A DNA stretch of 64,000 nucleotides from Pseudonocardia kunmingensis (GCF_006716445.1 NZ_VFPA01000001.1:1984001-2048000), one strand, 5' to 3'; shown: positions 54,371-63,363, numbered from the stretch's first letter. Numbers and translations: made by a program. The notes: generated from the letters alone by a model not told the origin.

Positions 54371-55090
54371 GTGACGCTCACCGCCGCCCTGCTGGGCCCG
54401 CTGCTCTCGGGCGCGGCCGCCGCCCGCCCGCTGATCACCTTCTACGACGACGCGACCGGTGAGCGCGTCGAGCTCTCCGCCACCACCACCGCGAACTGGG
54501 CCGCCAAGGCGGCGAACCTGCTGCGCGAGGAGTGCGACGTCGAGCCGGGCACGCCCGTCGCCGTCCTGCTGCCCGCGCACTGGCAGACCGCCGCCGTGCT
54601 GCTCGCCGCGTGGTGGTGCGGGGCCACGGTCACCGAGCCGGCCGAGGCCGAGTGGGTGCTGTGCGACGCCGAGCGCGTGGACCTCGCGCTCGGCGTCGAG
54701 CCGGCCGGCGGCGTGGTGGCGCTGTCGCTCGACGCGTTCGGCGCCGGCGTGCCCGGCCTGCCTGCGGGGGTCGTCGACTTCGCCACCGAGGTCCGGTTGC
54801 AGGGCGACGAGTTCGTACCGTGGAGCCCGGTGCCCGAGAACGCTCCCGCGCTCGCCGGGGCCACGGTGGGCGAGGTGCTCGCCTGCGCCCGGGCGCGGGC
54901 GGGCGAGCTGGGGATCTCCCGCGGGGACCGGGTCCTGTCCACGCTCGACTGGAGCACCGGCGACGGGCTGCGCGACGGCCTGCTCGCCGTGCTCGCCGCG
55001 GAGGCGTCGCTGGTGCAGGTGCGCCACCCCGACGAGGAGGCGATGGGCCGCCGCGCCGCCACCGAGCGCACGACCGTCCGGCTGGCCTGA
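54371..55090 (+). CDS. TIGR03089-family protein (Rv3268 homologue)
   Basis: A 239-residue actinobacterial protein that resembles the N-terminal part of acyl-AMP ligases (ITFYDDATGERVELSATTTA then NWAAKAANLL; TPVAVLLPAHWQTAAVLLAA) but lacks the ATP-binding and catalytic motifs. The function is unknown. It starts with GTG 22 bp after the LCP ligase gene, as Rv3268 follows Rv3267, so it is probably co-transcribed and may act with the ligase. Confidence 0.86.
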   Translation: MTLTAALLGPLLSGAAAARPLITFYDDATGERVELSATTTANWAAKAANLLREECDVEPGTPVAVLLPAHWQTAAVLLAAWWCGATVTEPAEAEWVLCDAERVDLALGVEPAGGVVALSLDAFGAGVPGLPAGVVDFATEVRLQGDEFVPWSPVPENAPALAGATVGEVLACARARAGELGISRGDRVLSTLDWSTGDGLRDGLLAVLAAEASLVQVRHPDEEAMGRRAATERTTVRLA

Positions 55091-55201
55091 CCTGCACGGT
55101 CACGATCCCGTCACGTCCGGGTGCCCCCCGGTCGCGTCCCGGTTCCCCGCCCGCACCGCGGGTACTGCGGGGGCGACCGACGGACGAAGGAGTGATGGAG
55201 C

Positions 55202-55732
55202 ATGACCGAGCCGGGACAGCACGCCGCGCCGCAGGCGAGCGGCCAGACGGTGCTCGGGTCCTACGCGACCTACGCCGAGGCCGAACGCGTCGTCGACCAC
55301 CTGTCCGACAACGGCTTCCCGGTGGAGCGCACGGCGATCGCCGGACGCGGTCTCAGCAGCTACGAGCAGGTGACCGGACGCCTCACGACCGGACGCGCGG
55401 CCCTGCAGGGAGCCGTGTCCGGCGCCGTCATCGGGGCGCTGCTGGGGTGGCTGTTCGGGGTGTTCAGCTGGGTCGACCCGCTGATCTCCGGCCTGCTCCT
55501 CGCCCTGTACGGGCTGGTGGTCGGCGCCGTCCTCGGCGCGGTCCTCGGCGCGCTCGGGCACGCCATGAGCGGCGGGCGGCGGGACTTCTCCTCCGTCCCG
55601 GGCGTGCGCGCGGACGCGTACGAGGTGGTCGTAGACAGCGAGCTGGCCGCCCGGGCGGCGCAGCTGCTGGACGCGCCCGGCGCTCCGGGACGCGGGAGCG
55701 CGACGGGACCGGCGGACCGCGCGGTGCCGTGA
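55202..55732 (+). CDS. General stress protein-like (YflT domain) with glycine-zipper helices
   Basis: A 176-residue protein. The N-terminal 55 residues match the YflT/general-stress domain (VLGSYATYAEAERVVDHLSD; NGFPVERTAIAGRGLSSYEQ). Two Gly/Ala-rich hydrophobic helices follow (GAVSGAVIGALLGWLFGVFS; LLLALYGLVVGAVLGAVLGA), probably membrane-inserted. A basic/acidic tail (RADAYEVVVDSELAARAAQL) resembles a second ferredoxin-like half. The ATG follows GAAGGAG/GGAG. Likely stress-induced, but the role is unknown. Confidence 0.85.
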   Translation: MTEPGQHAAPQASGQTVLGSYATYAEAERVVDHLSDNGFPVERTAIAGRGLSSYEQVTGRLTTGRAALQGAVSGAVIGALLGWLFGVFSWVDPLISGLLLALYGLVVGAVLGAVLGALGHAMSGGRRDFSSVPGVRADAYEVVVDSELAARAAQLLDAPGAPGRGSATGPADRAVP

Positions 55733-55745
55733 CCGCGGCGGCGGG

Positions 55746-56903
55746 TCAGCCCTTGAGCAGCGCCCGCGCCATCACTATGCGCTGGATCTGGTTGGTGCCC
55801 TCGTAGATCTGGGTGATCTTCGCGTCGCGCATCATCCGCTCCACCGGGAAGTCCCGCGTGTAGCCGGCGCCGCCGAGCAGCTGCACGGCGTCGGTGGTGA
55901 CGCTCATGGCCGTGTCGGAGGCGAAGCACTTCGCCGCGCTGGAGATGAACCCCAGCTTCGGCTCGCCGCGCTCGGCGCGCGCGGTGGCGACGTAGACCAG
56001 CTGCCGCGCCGCCTCCACCTTCATCGCCATGTCGGCGAGCATGAACTGCAGGCCCTGGAACTCGGCGAGGTGCTTGCCGAACTGCTTGCGCTCCTTGACG
56101 TACGCGGTGGCGACGTCGAGCGCACCCTGGGCGATGCCGACCGCCTGCGCCCCGATCGTCGGGCGGGTGTGGTCGAGGGTGGCGAGCGCGGTCTTGAAGC
56201 CTGTGCCCTCGGCGCCGATGAGGCGGTCGGCCGGGATCCGGCAGTCGGCGAAGTAGATCTCGCGGGTGGGCGAGCCGTTGATGCCGAGCTTGCGCTCCTT
56301 GGGGCCCACCTCGAAGCCCGGGTCGTCGCGGTGCACCGCGAACGCGGAGATCCCGCCTGAGCCCTTCTCCGGGTCGGTCACCGCCATGACCGTGTACCAC
56401 GTGGACTCGCCCGCGTTGGTGATCCAGCACTTGGTGCCGTTCAGCACCCAGGAGTCGCCGTCGCGGCGCGCGCGGGTCTTCATCGCCGCGGCGTCCGAGC
56501 CCGCCTCGCGCTCCGACAAGGCGTAGCTGATCATCGCATCCCCCGCCGCGATGGACGGCAGCACCTGCCGCTTCAGCCCGTCGGACGCCGAGAGCAGGAT
56601 CGGCGTGAGCCCCAGCCCGTTGACGGCCGGGATGAGCGAGGACGACGCGCACACGCGCGCCACCTCCTCGATCACGATGCAGCCCGACAGCTCGTCGGCG
56701 CCCTGGCCGCCGTACTCCTCCGGGATGACGACGGCCTGGAACCCCGCCTTGACCAGCGCGTTCTGCGCCTCGATCGGGTAGCGCCCCTGCTCGTCGACCT
56801 CCGCGGCGTACGGGGCGATCTCCTTCTCGGCGAGCGCCCGCACCGCCTCGCGCAGCGCCTCGTGCTCGTCGCTGAGCCGGTAGATGTCGAAGTCGGGGTT
56901 CAT
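55746..56903 (-). CDS. Acyl-CoA dehydrogenase (FadE25 type)
   Basis: FAD enzyme that oxidises acyl-CoA to 2-enoyl-CoA in fatty-acid or branched-chain degradation. The 385-residue protein contains AMISYALSEREAGSDAAAMK, WITNAGESTWYTVMAVTD, RIPADRLIGAEGTGFKTALA, QFGKHLAEFQGLQFMLADMA and the catalytic-Glu segment TQIYEGTNQIQRIVMARALL. The ATG at 56903 was chosen since a GTG 10 codons earlier would lie in the operator region. It is divergent from a TetR gene, with palindrome GGCACTACGTGCC between, and is upstream-adjacent to purE/purK as in Rv3274c. Confidence 0.95.
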   Translation of the reverse strand: MNPDFDIYRLSDEHEALREAVRALAEKEIAPYAAEVDEQGRYPIEAQNALVKAGFQAVVIPEEYGGQGADELSGCIVIEEVARVCASSSLIPAVNGLGLTPILLSASDGLKRQVLPSIAAGDAMISYALSEREAGSDAAAMKTRARRDGDSWVLNGTKCWITNAGESTWYTVMAVTDPEKGSGGISAFAVHRDDPGFEVGPKERKLGINGSPTREIYFADCRIPADRLIGAEGTGFKTALATLDHTRPTIGAQAVGIAQGALDVATAYVKERKQFGKHLAEFQGLQFMLADMAMKVEAARQLVYVATARAERGEPKLGFISSAAKCFASDTAMSVTTDAVQLLGGAGYTRDFPVERMMRDAKITQIYEGTNQIQRIVMARALLKG

Positions 56904-56918
56904 GTGCGCCAGCTTAAC

Positions 56919-56931
56919 GGCACTACGTGCC
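56919..56931. promoter_or_regulatory. TetR operator candidate between fadE25-like and TetR genes
   Basis: GGCAC-TAC-GTGCC (56919-56931) is a perfect 5-bp inverted repeat in the 59-bp divergent gap; the motif CACTAC is repeated directly beside it. It lies 16 bp before the fadE25-like ATG and would suit a TetR dimer. Confidence 0.45.
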
Positions 56932-56962
56932 ACTACTCAAGGAGGTTGCTACCCTGCGTGCC

Positions 56963-57637
56963 ATGACTGGGGCCACCCGCCGCGGCCGCTCCCCGGAGGG
57001 CCGGGCCGAGGTCCGGCGCGAACTGGTGGCGGCCGCCGTCCGGTTGTTCGGCACCCGCGGCTACGAGGACACGACGGTCGACGACATCGCGGCCGCGGCC
57101 GGCGTCGGGCGGCGCACGTTCTTCCGCTACTTCCGCAGCAAGGAGGACGCGGTCTCCCCCGACCACGAGGCCGCCCTCGCCCGGATCGCGGAGGTCTTCG
57201 AGGCCGCCCACCCCGACGAGCCCGCGGCCTCGCTGGTGCTCCGGGCCGGGGAGACGGTCTTCGACCTCTACGCCGAGGACCCCGCGCTGTCGGTGCAGCG
57301 TTTCGCGCTGACGCACGAGGTGCCCGTGCTGCGCGACCGCGAGTCGGCCCGCGTGGACCACTACCGGCGGCTGTTCACCCGCCACCTGCGCAGCCGCTTC
57401 ACCGGCGAGCCCGACGGGGAGCTGCGCGCCGCCGTGATCGGCGCGTCCGTGGTGGCCGCGCACAACCTCGCCCTGCGCGCCTGGCTCGCCGACGGCGCCC
57501 CGGCCACGGGGCTCCCGGCCGCCAAGGAGCGGTTCCGCCGGGTCGCCACGATGCTGCCCGGCGAGCCCACGGAGCGCGCCGGGCTGCACGCGGTGGCGAA
57601 GCGGCTGGAGGACGCGGTGGAGCGGCTCGGCCTGTGA
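56963..57637 (+). CDS. TetR-family regulator
   Basis: A 224-residue repressor with helix-turn-helix YEDTTVDDIAAAAGVGRRTF then FRYFRSKEDAV; the C-terminal domain (ALTHEVPVLRDRESARVDHY) is of the MftR-like/TetR_C_17 kind seen in actinobacteria. The ATG at 56963 gives the usual N-terminal length, although the AAGGAGG lies 17 nt upstream, so a non-ATG start nearer to it is possible. It probably controls the divergent acyl-CoA dehydrogenase in response to an acyl-CoA. Confidence 0.9.
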   Translation: MTGATRRGRSPEGRAEVRRELVAAAVRLFGTRGYEDTTVDDIAAAAGVGRRTFFRYFRSKEDAVSPDHEAALARIAEVFEAAHPDEPAASLVLRAGETVFDLYAEDPALSVQRFALTHEVPVLRDRESARVDHYRRLFTRHLRSRFTGEPDGELRAAVIGASVVAAHNLALRAWLADGAPATGLPAAKERFRRVATMLPGEPTERAGLHAVAKRLEDAVERLGL

Positions 57638-57657
57638 GCGCCCGGCCCCGCCCGGTT

Positions 57658-57687
57658 GCAGCAATCCGGCAGGCAGCAATCCGGCAG
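57658..57687. repeat. 15-bp direct duplication
   Basis: GCAGCAATCCGGCAG is repeated exactly at 57658-57672 and 57673-57687, in the gap between the convergent TetR and membrane-protein genes. It is probably a small slippage duplication. Confidence 0.85.
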
Positions 57688-57694
57688 GCGGCCC

Positions 57695-58699
57695 TCACGC
57701 CGCCCCGGAGCGCACGAGCGGCTCCGCCGTGGCGCGGTGCCGGCCCGCCACCGGCGGACGCAGGCGGGCCCGCGTCACGATCCCGACCGTCAGCAGCACC
57801 GTGACCGCGGCCGTCGCCCCGACGGCGGTCCAGGTAGCGGCGTCGGGGTGGACCAGCGACTGGCCCCGCACCGCCTGCCATGCCGTGATGACGAAGACGC
57901 AGGTGTAGGCGAGGATCGCGACCCCGGTCAGCTGCGCGCGCACGCGCTCGCTGCGCAGCCAGGCGACCCGCGTGGCCGCGGCGCGCAGGACCAGCACCGC
58001 GAGCACGAAGACCTGGATGGCGTGCAGGCCGACGAAGTGGGGCACCCGCATGTCCCCGCCCTGCACGCTCCAGTTCGTGATCGGCATGCCGCCGCCGTCA
58101 GGTACCCCGATGCCGTGCTGCCCCGACAGCCGGACCGGGGTGCCGTTCGCGTCCTCCACGACCCGCGGGCCGGGACCCGACCCGACGATGGAGAACGCCA
58201 CCAGCATCCCGAGGGCGGCCAGCGCGACGCCGGCCCGCAGCGCCCAGGTCAGCGCGGGCTCGCCGACCCGCTGGAACAGCAGCATCACGGCGATCAGCAG
58301 GCTCGCCCCGAAGAGCCCGATCACGCCGGACTGGAAGACCTGCTGGCCGATGGCGTTGATCGGGTCGGTGTTGGTGTTGAAGTGGCTGAACGTGCCGCGG
58401 GCGGCCTGCAGCGCGATGAACCCGACGTCGACGATCCCGGTGACGGCGAAGACCGTGCCGAGGGTCCACATCGTGCGCCGGGCCCGGCGCAGCCTCGGCA
58501 GCATCCAGGCGAGCGTCGCGCCGTAGAGGACGAACGAGACCGCGAACTTGAACGGCTTCGCCCAGATCGACTCGGTCAGCAGCTGCCGGTCGTCGACGAC
58601 GAGCCCGATGCCTGCGACGACGACCAGTCCGGCCATCGCGGCCACCATGACCACCAACGGTCGGTGCCACGACCGCACTTCGGCAAAGGAGCTGGACAC
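57695..58699 (-). CDS. Multi-pass membrane protein of unknown function
   Basis: A 334-residue protein with about eight membrane helices (PLVVMVAAMAGLVVVAGIGL; FKFAVSFVLYGATLAWMLPR; GVIGLFGASLLIAVMLLFQR; LTGVAILAYTCVFVITAWQA). Two His-containing motifs stand out: FSHFNTNTDPINAIGQQVFQ and RVPHFVGLHAIQVFVLAVLV, conserved-looking and possibly metal- or haem-binding. I cannot name the family. The GTG at 58699 follows GGGAGG at 6 nt; the longer upstream frame is not coding-like. Its leader contains three nested palindromes (58779-58814). Confidence 0.8.
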   Translation of the reverse strand: MSSSFAEVRSWHRPLVVMVAAMAGLVVVAGIGLVVDDRQLLTESIWAKPFKFAVSFVLYGATLAWMLPRLRRARRTMWTLGTVFAVTGIVDVGFIALQAARGTFSHFNTNTDPINAIGQQVFQSGVIGLFGASLLIAVMLLFQRVGEPALTWALRAGVALAALGMLVAFSIVGSGPGPRVVEDANGTPVRLSGQHGIGVPDGGGMPITNWSVQGGDMRVPHFVGLHAIQVFVLAVLVLRAAATRVAWLRSERVRAQLTGVAILAYTCVFVITAWQAVRGQSLVHPDAATWTAVGATAAVTVLLTVGIVTRARLRPPVAGRHRATAEPLVRSGAA

Positions 58700-59086
58700 T
58701 GGGGCCTCCCGACTGGAGCGGGCCGCCGCGCAGCCCTCCGACCCGTCGATCGTCCTGCGATCGCCACCGAAGATCATTGGGGATGACCCCGGGATCCGGG
58801 TGGGGGAAACCCCCGTCGGGAGAGGCCGGACATGCGTGATCCCCGGGCCGCAGCAGGAGCTGCGCACGCCGAGCTGGACGGGCTCGGGCCCGGGGACCAC
58901 GGGTGACTGCCTGGGATTCGCCGGCACCACACCGGCTTCCACTGACGGCCGTCGGAACGAGTCCAGTGGTGCTAGCGGACAGCCACCTCACATGCCCAGT
59001 TGCTATTCAACGCTGGACCACCTCCTCTCCTGTGTACGGCCACACTACGACCGGGAGACGCGGGCGCGCCACGAGAATTCCGCGGA
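58700..59086. other. 387-bp intergenic region with a cluster of G/C palindromes
   Basis: No gene is supported. Within 36 bp lie GGGGatgaCCCC (58779-58790), CCCGGGATCCGGG (58788-58800) and GGGGGAAACCCCC (58802-58814), about 80-115 bp upstream of the membrane-protein start, so they are candidate operator or leader structures. The remaining ~270 bp toward purE is less GC-rich and shows nothing clear, apart from probably holding the purE 3' region. Confidence 0.5.
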
Positions 59087-59590
59087 TCACGTCCCCGCGG
59101 CGGCGTCGCGCAGCGCCGCGTCCTTGGCCAGCACCGACTCCGCGAGGTCGGCCTGGAACGCCACCATCCGCTCGCGCAGCCCGGCGTCGCCCGTCGCCAG
59201 CATCCGGACGGCGAGCAGGCCGGCGTTGCGCGCCCCGCCGACCGCGACCGTGGCCACCGGCACGCCTGCCGGCATCTGGACGATGGAGAGCAGCGAGTCC
59301 ATCCCGTCGAGCTGCGCGAGCGGCACCGGCACCCCGATCACCGGCAGCGGCGTGGCCGCGGCCACCATGCCGGGCAGGTGCGCCGCGCCGCCGGCACCCG
59401 CGATCACCACCTGCAGGCCCCGCCCGGCGGCGCTCGTCGCGTAGTCGAGCATGCGCTGCGGCGTGCGGTGGGCCGAGTAGACCCCCACCTCGTGGGGCAC
59501 CTCGAACTCGGCGAGCGCCTCGGCGGCGGCGCGCATCACGCGCCAGTCCGAGTCGCTGCCCATGATCACGCCGACCCGCGGGTCAGACAC
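59087..59590 (-). CDS. purE: N5-carboxyaminoimidazole ribonucleotide mutase
   Basis: Moves the carboxyl group of N5-CAIR to C4 in purine synthesis. The 167-residue class I enzyme has [30 protein letters not shown] (active-site His), [20 protein letters not shown] and [20 protein letters not shown]. The GTG start at 59590 overlaps the purK stop by 8 bp, giving coupled purK-purE translation. Confidence 0.96.
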   Translation of the reverse strand: MSDPRVGVIMGSDSDWRVMRAAAEALAEFEVPHEVGVYSAHRTPQRMLDYATSAAGRGLQVVIAGAGGAAHLPGMVAAATPLPVIGVPVPLAQLDGMDSLLSIVQMPAGVPVATVAVGGARNAGLLAVRMLATGDAGLRERMVAFQADLAESVLAKDAALRDAAAGT

Positions 59591-60806
59591 CGTGCGCCTC
59601 CTGTGCGTTCTCGTGCACCGACCACCCGTCGGGCCACTGCGCCGTGGACAACCACGCCGCGGCGAGCGCCGCGCGTTCCCGCACGGCGGCCATGTCCGCG
59701 CCGAGCGCGGTGACGTGCCCGACCTTGCGCGCCGGGCGCTCGGCCTTGCCGTACAGGTGCACCTTGACGTCGGGGAACCGCGCGAACAGGTGGTGCACCC
59801 GCTCGTCGACCGACATCGCCGGCTCCTGCGCGGCACCGAGCACGTTGGCCATCACGACGGCTGGCGCGGTGGGCGCGGTGGCGCCGAGCGGGTAGTCCAG
59901 GACGGCGCGCAGGTGCTGCTCGAACTGGGAGGTGCGGGAGCCCTCGATCGTCCAGTGCCCGGAGTTGTGCGGGCGCATCGCGAGCTCGTTGACGACCATG
60001 ACCCCGTCGGTCCGCTCGAACAGCTCCACCGCCAGCAGCCCCGTGACGCCCAGCTCGGCGGCCACCCGCAGCGCCATCTCCTGGGCGCGCGCGGCCACGT
60101 CCTCGTCCAGGCCGGGAGCCGGCGCGAGCACCTGCACGCACTGGCCGTCCTCCTGCACGGTCTCCACCACCGGCCAGGCCGCCGCTTGCCCGTAGGGCGA
60201 GCGGGCCACGAGCGCGGCGAGCTCGCGGCGCATCGGGACGGCCTGCTCCACGAGCAGCGGGGTGCCGGCCGCGAGCAGCTCGGCGACCAGTTCGGGCTGC
60301 GCTTCGCGCAGCATCCACACGCCGCGCCCGTCGTAGCCGCCGCGCGCGGCCTTGAGCACCACCGGCCAGCCGTGCTCGGCGGCGAACGCCCCCACGTCCC
60401 CCGGCTCGCGCACCTCGGCGAACGCCGGCACCACCAGGCCGAGCCCGGCCAGCCGGTGGCGCATCACCAGCTTGTCCTGCGCGTGCAGCAGCGCGTCCGG
60501 GTGCGGGTGGACCGGGACGCCCGCCGCGACGAGCGCGCGCAGCTGCTCCTGGGGCACCTGCTCGTGGTCGAAGGTGACGGCCGAGCAGCCCCGCGCGAAC
60601 GAGCGCAGGGCCGCCAGGTCCGAGGCCGCGCCGGCGTGCACGTCGGCGCAGACGAGCGCGGCGGGGTCGGCCGGATCGACGGCGAGCACGCGCAGCGACT
60701 GGCCGAGCGCGATCGCGGCCTGGTGCGTCATGCGCGCGAGCTGTCCGGCACCGACCATCCCGACGACGGGAAGGCCCCCAGCGGAGTGCGATCGGGAGGC
60801 GTCCAC
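59583..60806 (-). CDS. purK: N5-carboxyaminoimidazole ribonucleotide synthase
   Basis: ATP-grasp enzyme that makes N5-CAIR from AIR, ATP and bicarbonate, feeding PurE. The 407-residue protein shows [38 protein letters not shown] (ATP site), VAVEL-type stretch [20 protein letters not shown] and [20 protein letters not shown]. It starts with GTG. It is divergent from the GtrA gene, 57 bp away, as in Rv3276c/Rv3277. Confidence 0.96.
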   Translation of the reverse strand: MDASRSHSAGGLPVVGMVGAGQLARMTHQAAIALGQSLRVLAVDPADPAALVCADVHAGAASDLAALRSFARGCSAVTFDHEQVPQEQLRALVAAGVPVHPHPDALLHAQDKLVMRHRLAGLGLVVPAFAEVREPGDVGAFAAEHGWPVVLKAARGGYDGRGVWMLREAQPELVAELLAAGTPLLVEQAVPMRRELAALVARSPYGQAAAWPVVETVQEDGQCVQVLAPAPGLDEDVAARAQEMALRVAAELGVTGLLAVELFERTDGVMVVNELAMRPHNSGHWTIEGSRTSQFEQHLRAVLDYPLGATAPTAPAVVMANVLGAAQEPAMSVDERVHHLFARFPDVKVHLYGKAERPARKVGHVTALGADMAAVRERAALAAAWLSTAQWPDGWSVHENAQEAHGV

Positions 60807-60863
60807 GGTGCAGGGAGCCTACCGGCGGGTGCCGCGGCACCGGCGTCTGGCACGATCGAGCAG

Positions 60864-61373
60864 GTGTCCGTTGTCGAGTCGGCGCTTGCGATCATCCCGC
60901 AGCCCTACCGCGACATCGCCATCAAGCACCGGGAACTGGTGAAGTTCGCCCTCGTCGGCGGCACCACGTGGGTGATCGACACGGCGGTGTTCCTGCTGCT
61001 CAAGGCCACCGTGCTCGAGGAGAAGCCGCTCACGGCCAAGATCATGGCAGTGCTCGTGGCCACGATCGCGTCCTACGTCCTCAACCGCGAGTGGTCCTTC
61101 CGCACCCGTGGTGGCCGGGAACGCCACCACGAGGCCGCGCTGTTCTTCCTCGTGAGCGGGATCGGGGTCGCCGTGTACACGGCGCCGCTGGCGATCTCGC
61201 GTTACGTGTTCCACCTCGAGGTCCCCCAGGTGAGCCCGCTCACCGAGGGGATCGCCGACTTCGTCAGCGGCCAGATCATCGGCGTCCTCGCCGGGATGGC
61301 GTTCCGCTGGTGGGCCTTCCGCCGGTTCGTCTTCCCCGACGAGGACGTGCGGCGCCAGGTCCCCACCGGCTGA
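60864..61373 (+). CDS. GtrA-family membrane protein (Rv3277 homologue)
   Basis: A 169-residue protein with four membrane spans. GtrA proteins are thought to flip or help transfer polyprenyl-linked sugars for cell-surface glycans. Features are LVKFALVGGTTWVIDTAVFL, VATIASYVLNREWSFRTRGG and the C-terminal GMAFRWWAFRRFVFPDED. It starts with GTG at 60864 and is convergent with the FAD monooxygenase gene, 13 bp away. Confidence 0.92.
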   Translation: MSVVESALAIIPQPYRDIAIKHRELVKFALVGGTTWVIDTAVFLLLKATVLEEKPLTAKIMAVLVATIASYVLNREWSFRTRGGRERHHEAALFFLVSGIGVAVYTAPLAISRYVFHLEVPQVSPLTEGIADFVSGQIIGVLAGMAFRWWAFRRFVFPDEDVRRQVPTG

Positions 61374-61386
61374 GCGCAGGCGAACG

Positions 61387-62610
61387 TCAGCATCGGAGCC
61401 CTGGCGAGGAGTCCGACCCCTCGAAGTCGACGCGGTAGTCGTTCATCCACGCCTGGCTGCCGAACCGGGCGATCAGCGCGAACACCACCCGCAGTGACAT
61501 GTCCCGTACCAGCCGCGCCGCGGGATGGGCCGAGCCCACCTTTTGATTGCCGCGCCTGCGCCCCTCAGCCGCGATCCGCTCCACCCGGGCGCGGCGCCGA
61601 TGCTCATAGGCGGCGAACGCCCGGGTGGCGTCGGGGAGGTCCCGTAGGCAGGCAGCCAGGACGAGTGCGTCCTCCACCGCGAGGGAGGCGCCCTGGCCGC
61701 TAGAGTTGGACACGGCGTGGGCGGCATCACCGAGGAGTGCCACCCGGCCCCGACTCCATCGGGGCAACGATGCCAGGTCGTAGGTGCCGAGCGGTCGGAA
61801 CCGCGAGGGTTCGGCAGCCCGCATGATCGTGGTGATGTCCGGAAGATCGTCGCTGAACAACGCCAGCGCGTGGGACTTCCAATCGTCGTCGCCGCGGGCG
61901 GCGATCTCTTCGGCGGTCATTTCGGAATGCCCGAGGTTGGCGAACCAGAACACCTCGCCCGAAGGCCCGGTCTGGTAGCCGAAGAACGCCCGCTTGCCGA
62001 AGACCATCCGCGTCGTGGCCTCGGCGGTGGGCGCGACGTCCGAGGATTCGAGGTACCCGCCGATCCCCAGGAGCCCCGTGTATGCCGGGTTCGGGGCCTC
62101 GGGGTCCATCAAGCGCCGCACCAGGGAGTGGATTCCGTCGGCCCCGAGCAGGACATCGCCCTCGGCCGAGGAGCCGTCGCCGAACTCGGCGGCCACCCCG
62201 GAGTCCGTCTCGGTGTAACGGGTGAAGCGTTTGCCGTACTCGATCCGGATGCCCTGGTCCCGGGCGGCCTCGGCCAGGGCGCGCTGCAGGTCGCCCCGGT
62301 TGATGGTGATGGTGCGTAACTCGGCCGGGCCCCGCTCCGAGCCGTCGCCCAACCTCCCGAGGCGCCGGCCGGACCCGTTGACGAACTCGATGCCCGTCGT
62401 GGGAAAAGCGGCCGCCCGCCGCGCCGCGTCGAGCATGCCCACCGTGCGCAGGGCGGCCAGGCCGTTGGGCGCCAGCGTGAGGAAGGTGCCCAAGTTGTCC
62501 CCCGGACCGGCGTGGGCCTCGTGGACGACCGCCTCGATACCGGCGCGCTGCAGCGCCGCCGCGGCGACCGGGCCACCGATACCTCCTCCGATGATCAGCG
62601 CCTTGGTCAT
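61387..62610 (-). CDS. FAD-dependent monooxygenase (PHBH/TetX-like)
   Basis: A class A flavin hydroxylase, 407 residues: dinucleotide fold LIIGGGIGGPVAAAALQRAG, DG motif GDVLLGADGIHSLVRRLMDP and GD motif GRVALLGDAAHAVSNSSGQG then ASLAVEDA. It would oxidise an aromatic compound or drug using NAD(P)H and oxygen. It is divergent from a PadR regulator with tandem palindromes between. Codon use is slightly less extreme and the gap is A/T-rich, and the pair breaks the conserved order, so acquisition is plausible. Confidence 0.9.
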   Translation of the reverse strand: MTKALIIGGGIGGPVAAAALQRAGIEAVVHEAHAGPGDNLGTFLTLAPNGLAALRTVGMLDAARRAAAFPTTGIEFVNGSGRRLGRLGDGSERGPAELRTITINRGDLQRALAEAARDQGIRIEYGKRFTRYTETDSGVAAEFGDGSSAEGDVLLGADGIHSLVRRLMDPEAPNPAYTGLLGIGGYLESSDVAPTAEATTRMVFGKRAFFGYQTGPSGEVFWFANLGHSEMTAEEIAARGDDDWKSHALALFSDDLPDITTIMRAAEPSRFRPLGTYDLASLPRWSRGRVALLGDAAHAVSNSSGQGASLAVEDALVLAACLRDLPDATRAFAAYEHRRRARVERIAAEGRRRGNQKVGSAHPAARLVRDMSLRVVFALIARFGSQAWMNDYRVDFEGSDSSPGLRC

Positions 62611-62630
62611 CGCCCGCCCACTTCACCGCT

Positions 62631-62660
62631 AGTCATACTATGACTATACATAGGATGACT
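62631..62660. promoter_or_regulatory. Tandem PadR operator candidate
   Basis: AGTCATA-C-TATGACT (62631-62645) is a perfect 7-bp inverted repeat. Directly adjoining it, 62646-62660 is a second 15-bp unit whose reverse complement AGTCATCCTATGTAT matches at 12 of 15 positions. The pair lies between the monooxygenase start (62610) and the PadR start (62703), in an A/T-rich patch. Confidence 0.65.
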
Positions 62661-62702
62661 CCCACCATCGGCCCGGCATGACGACGATGTGGAGGTGACC
62701 AG

Positions 62703-63332
62703 GTGCCGCATCACACGCACCGGCGTTCGCCCCTGGCGGTGCAACTACTGCTGCTGCTGGCCGAGGAGCCGATGCACGCCTACCGGATGCAGCAGTTGAT
62801 CAAGGCCCGGCAGAAGGACCGGATCGTCAACATCGCCCAGCGCAACAGCGTGTACCAGACCTTGGACCGGCTACTGCGTGCCGAGCTCATCGCGGTGGCG
62901 GACACGGAGCGCGCGCCGGGCCGTCCCGAGCGGACGATCTACCGGCTCACCGACCACGGGCACGGCACTCTGGAGGAGTGGTTGCGGCAGATGCTCTCCG
63001 CTCCCGCCCGCGAGTTCCCGGAGTTCCCCGTGGCACTGGCCGCACTGCCGCACCTCACCCCGGAGCGGGCCGCCGACCTGCTGGAACACCGGGCGCAGAG
63101 CCTGCGGGAACGGCTGCGGCGGGCCGGCGCTGACGCCGAGCGCGCCGATCGAATGGGCCTGCCCCGGTTGTTCATGCTGGAGGACGAGTACCAGCGCGCG
63201 ATCACCGAGACCGAGCTGCGATGGGTGAACGACCTCGTGGACGACTTGCGTGCGGGAGGTCTCACCTGGAATTCGGAATGGCTGCACGCCGTATCCCGAC
63301 GCCTCAGTCCGGAGGGCGACGGCACGGACTGA
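62703..63332 (+). CDS. PadR-family transcriptional regulator
   Basis: A 209-residue repressor of the long PadR type (Vir-like C-terminal domain). The winged helix is SPLAVQLLLLLAEEPMHAYR, QRNSVYQTLDRLLRAELIAV and RPERTIYRLTDHGHGTLEEW; the C-terminal half is a coiled-coil dimer domain. The GTG at 62703 follows GGAGG at about 8 nt. It most likely represses the divergent FAD monooxygenase, responding to an aromatic substrate or drug. Confidence 0.93.
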   Translation: MPHHTHRRSPLAVQLLLLLAEEPMHAYRMQQLIKARQKDRIVNIAQRNSVYQTLDRLLRAELIAVADTERAPGRPERTIYRLTDHGHGTLEEWLRQMLSAPAREFPEFPVALAALPHLTPERAADLLEHRAQSLRERLRRAGADAERADRMGLPRLFMLEDEYQRAITETELRWVNDLVDDLRAGGLTWNSEWLHAVSRRLSPEGDGTD

Positions 63333-63363
63333 GACGGGATCGACCTCGTGGGCTCCGCTCCGC

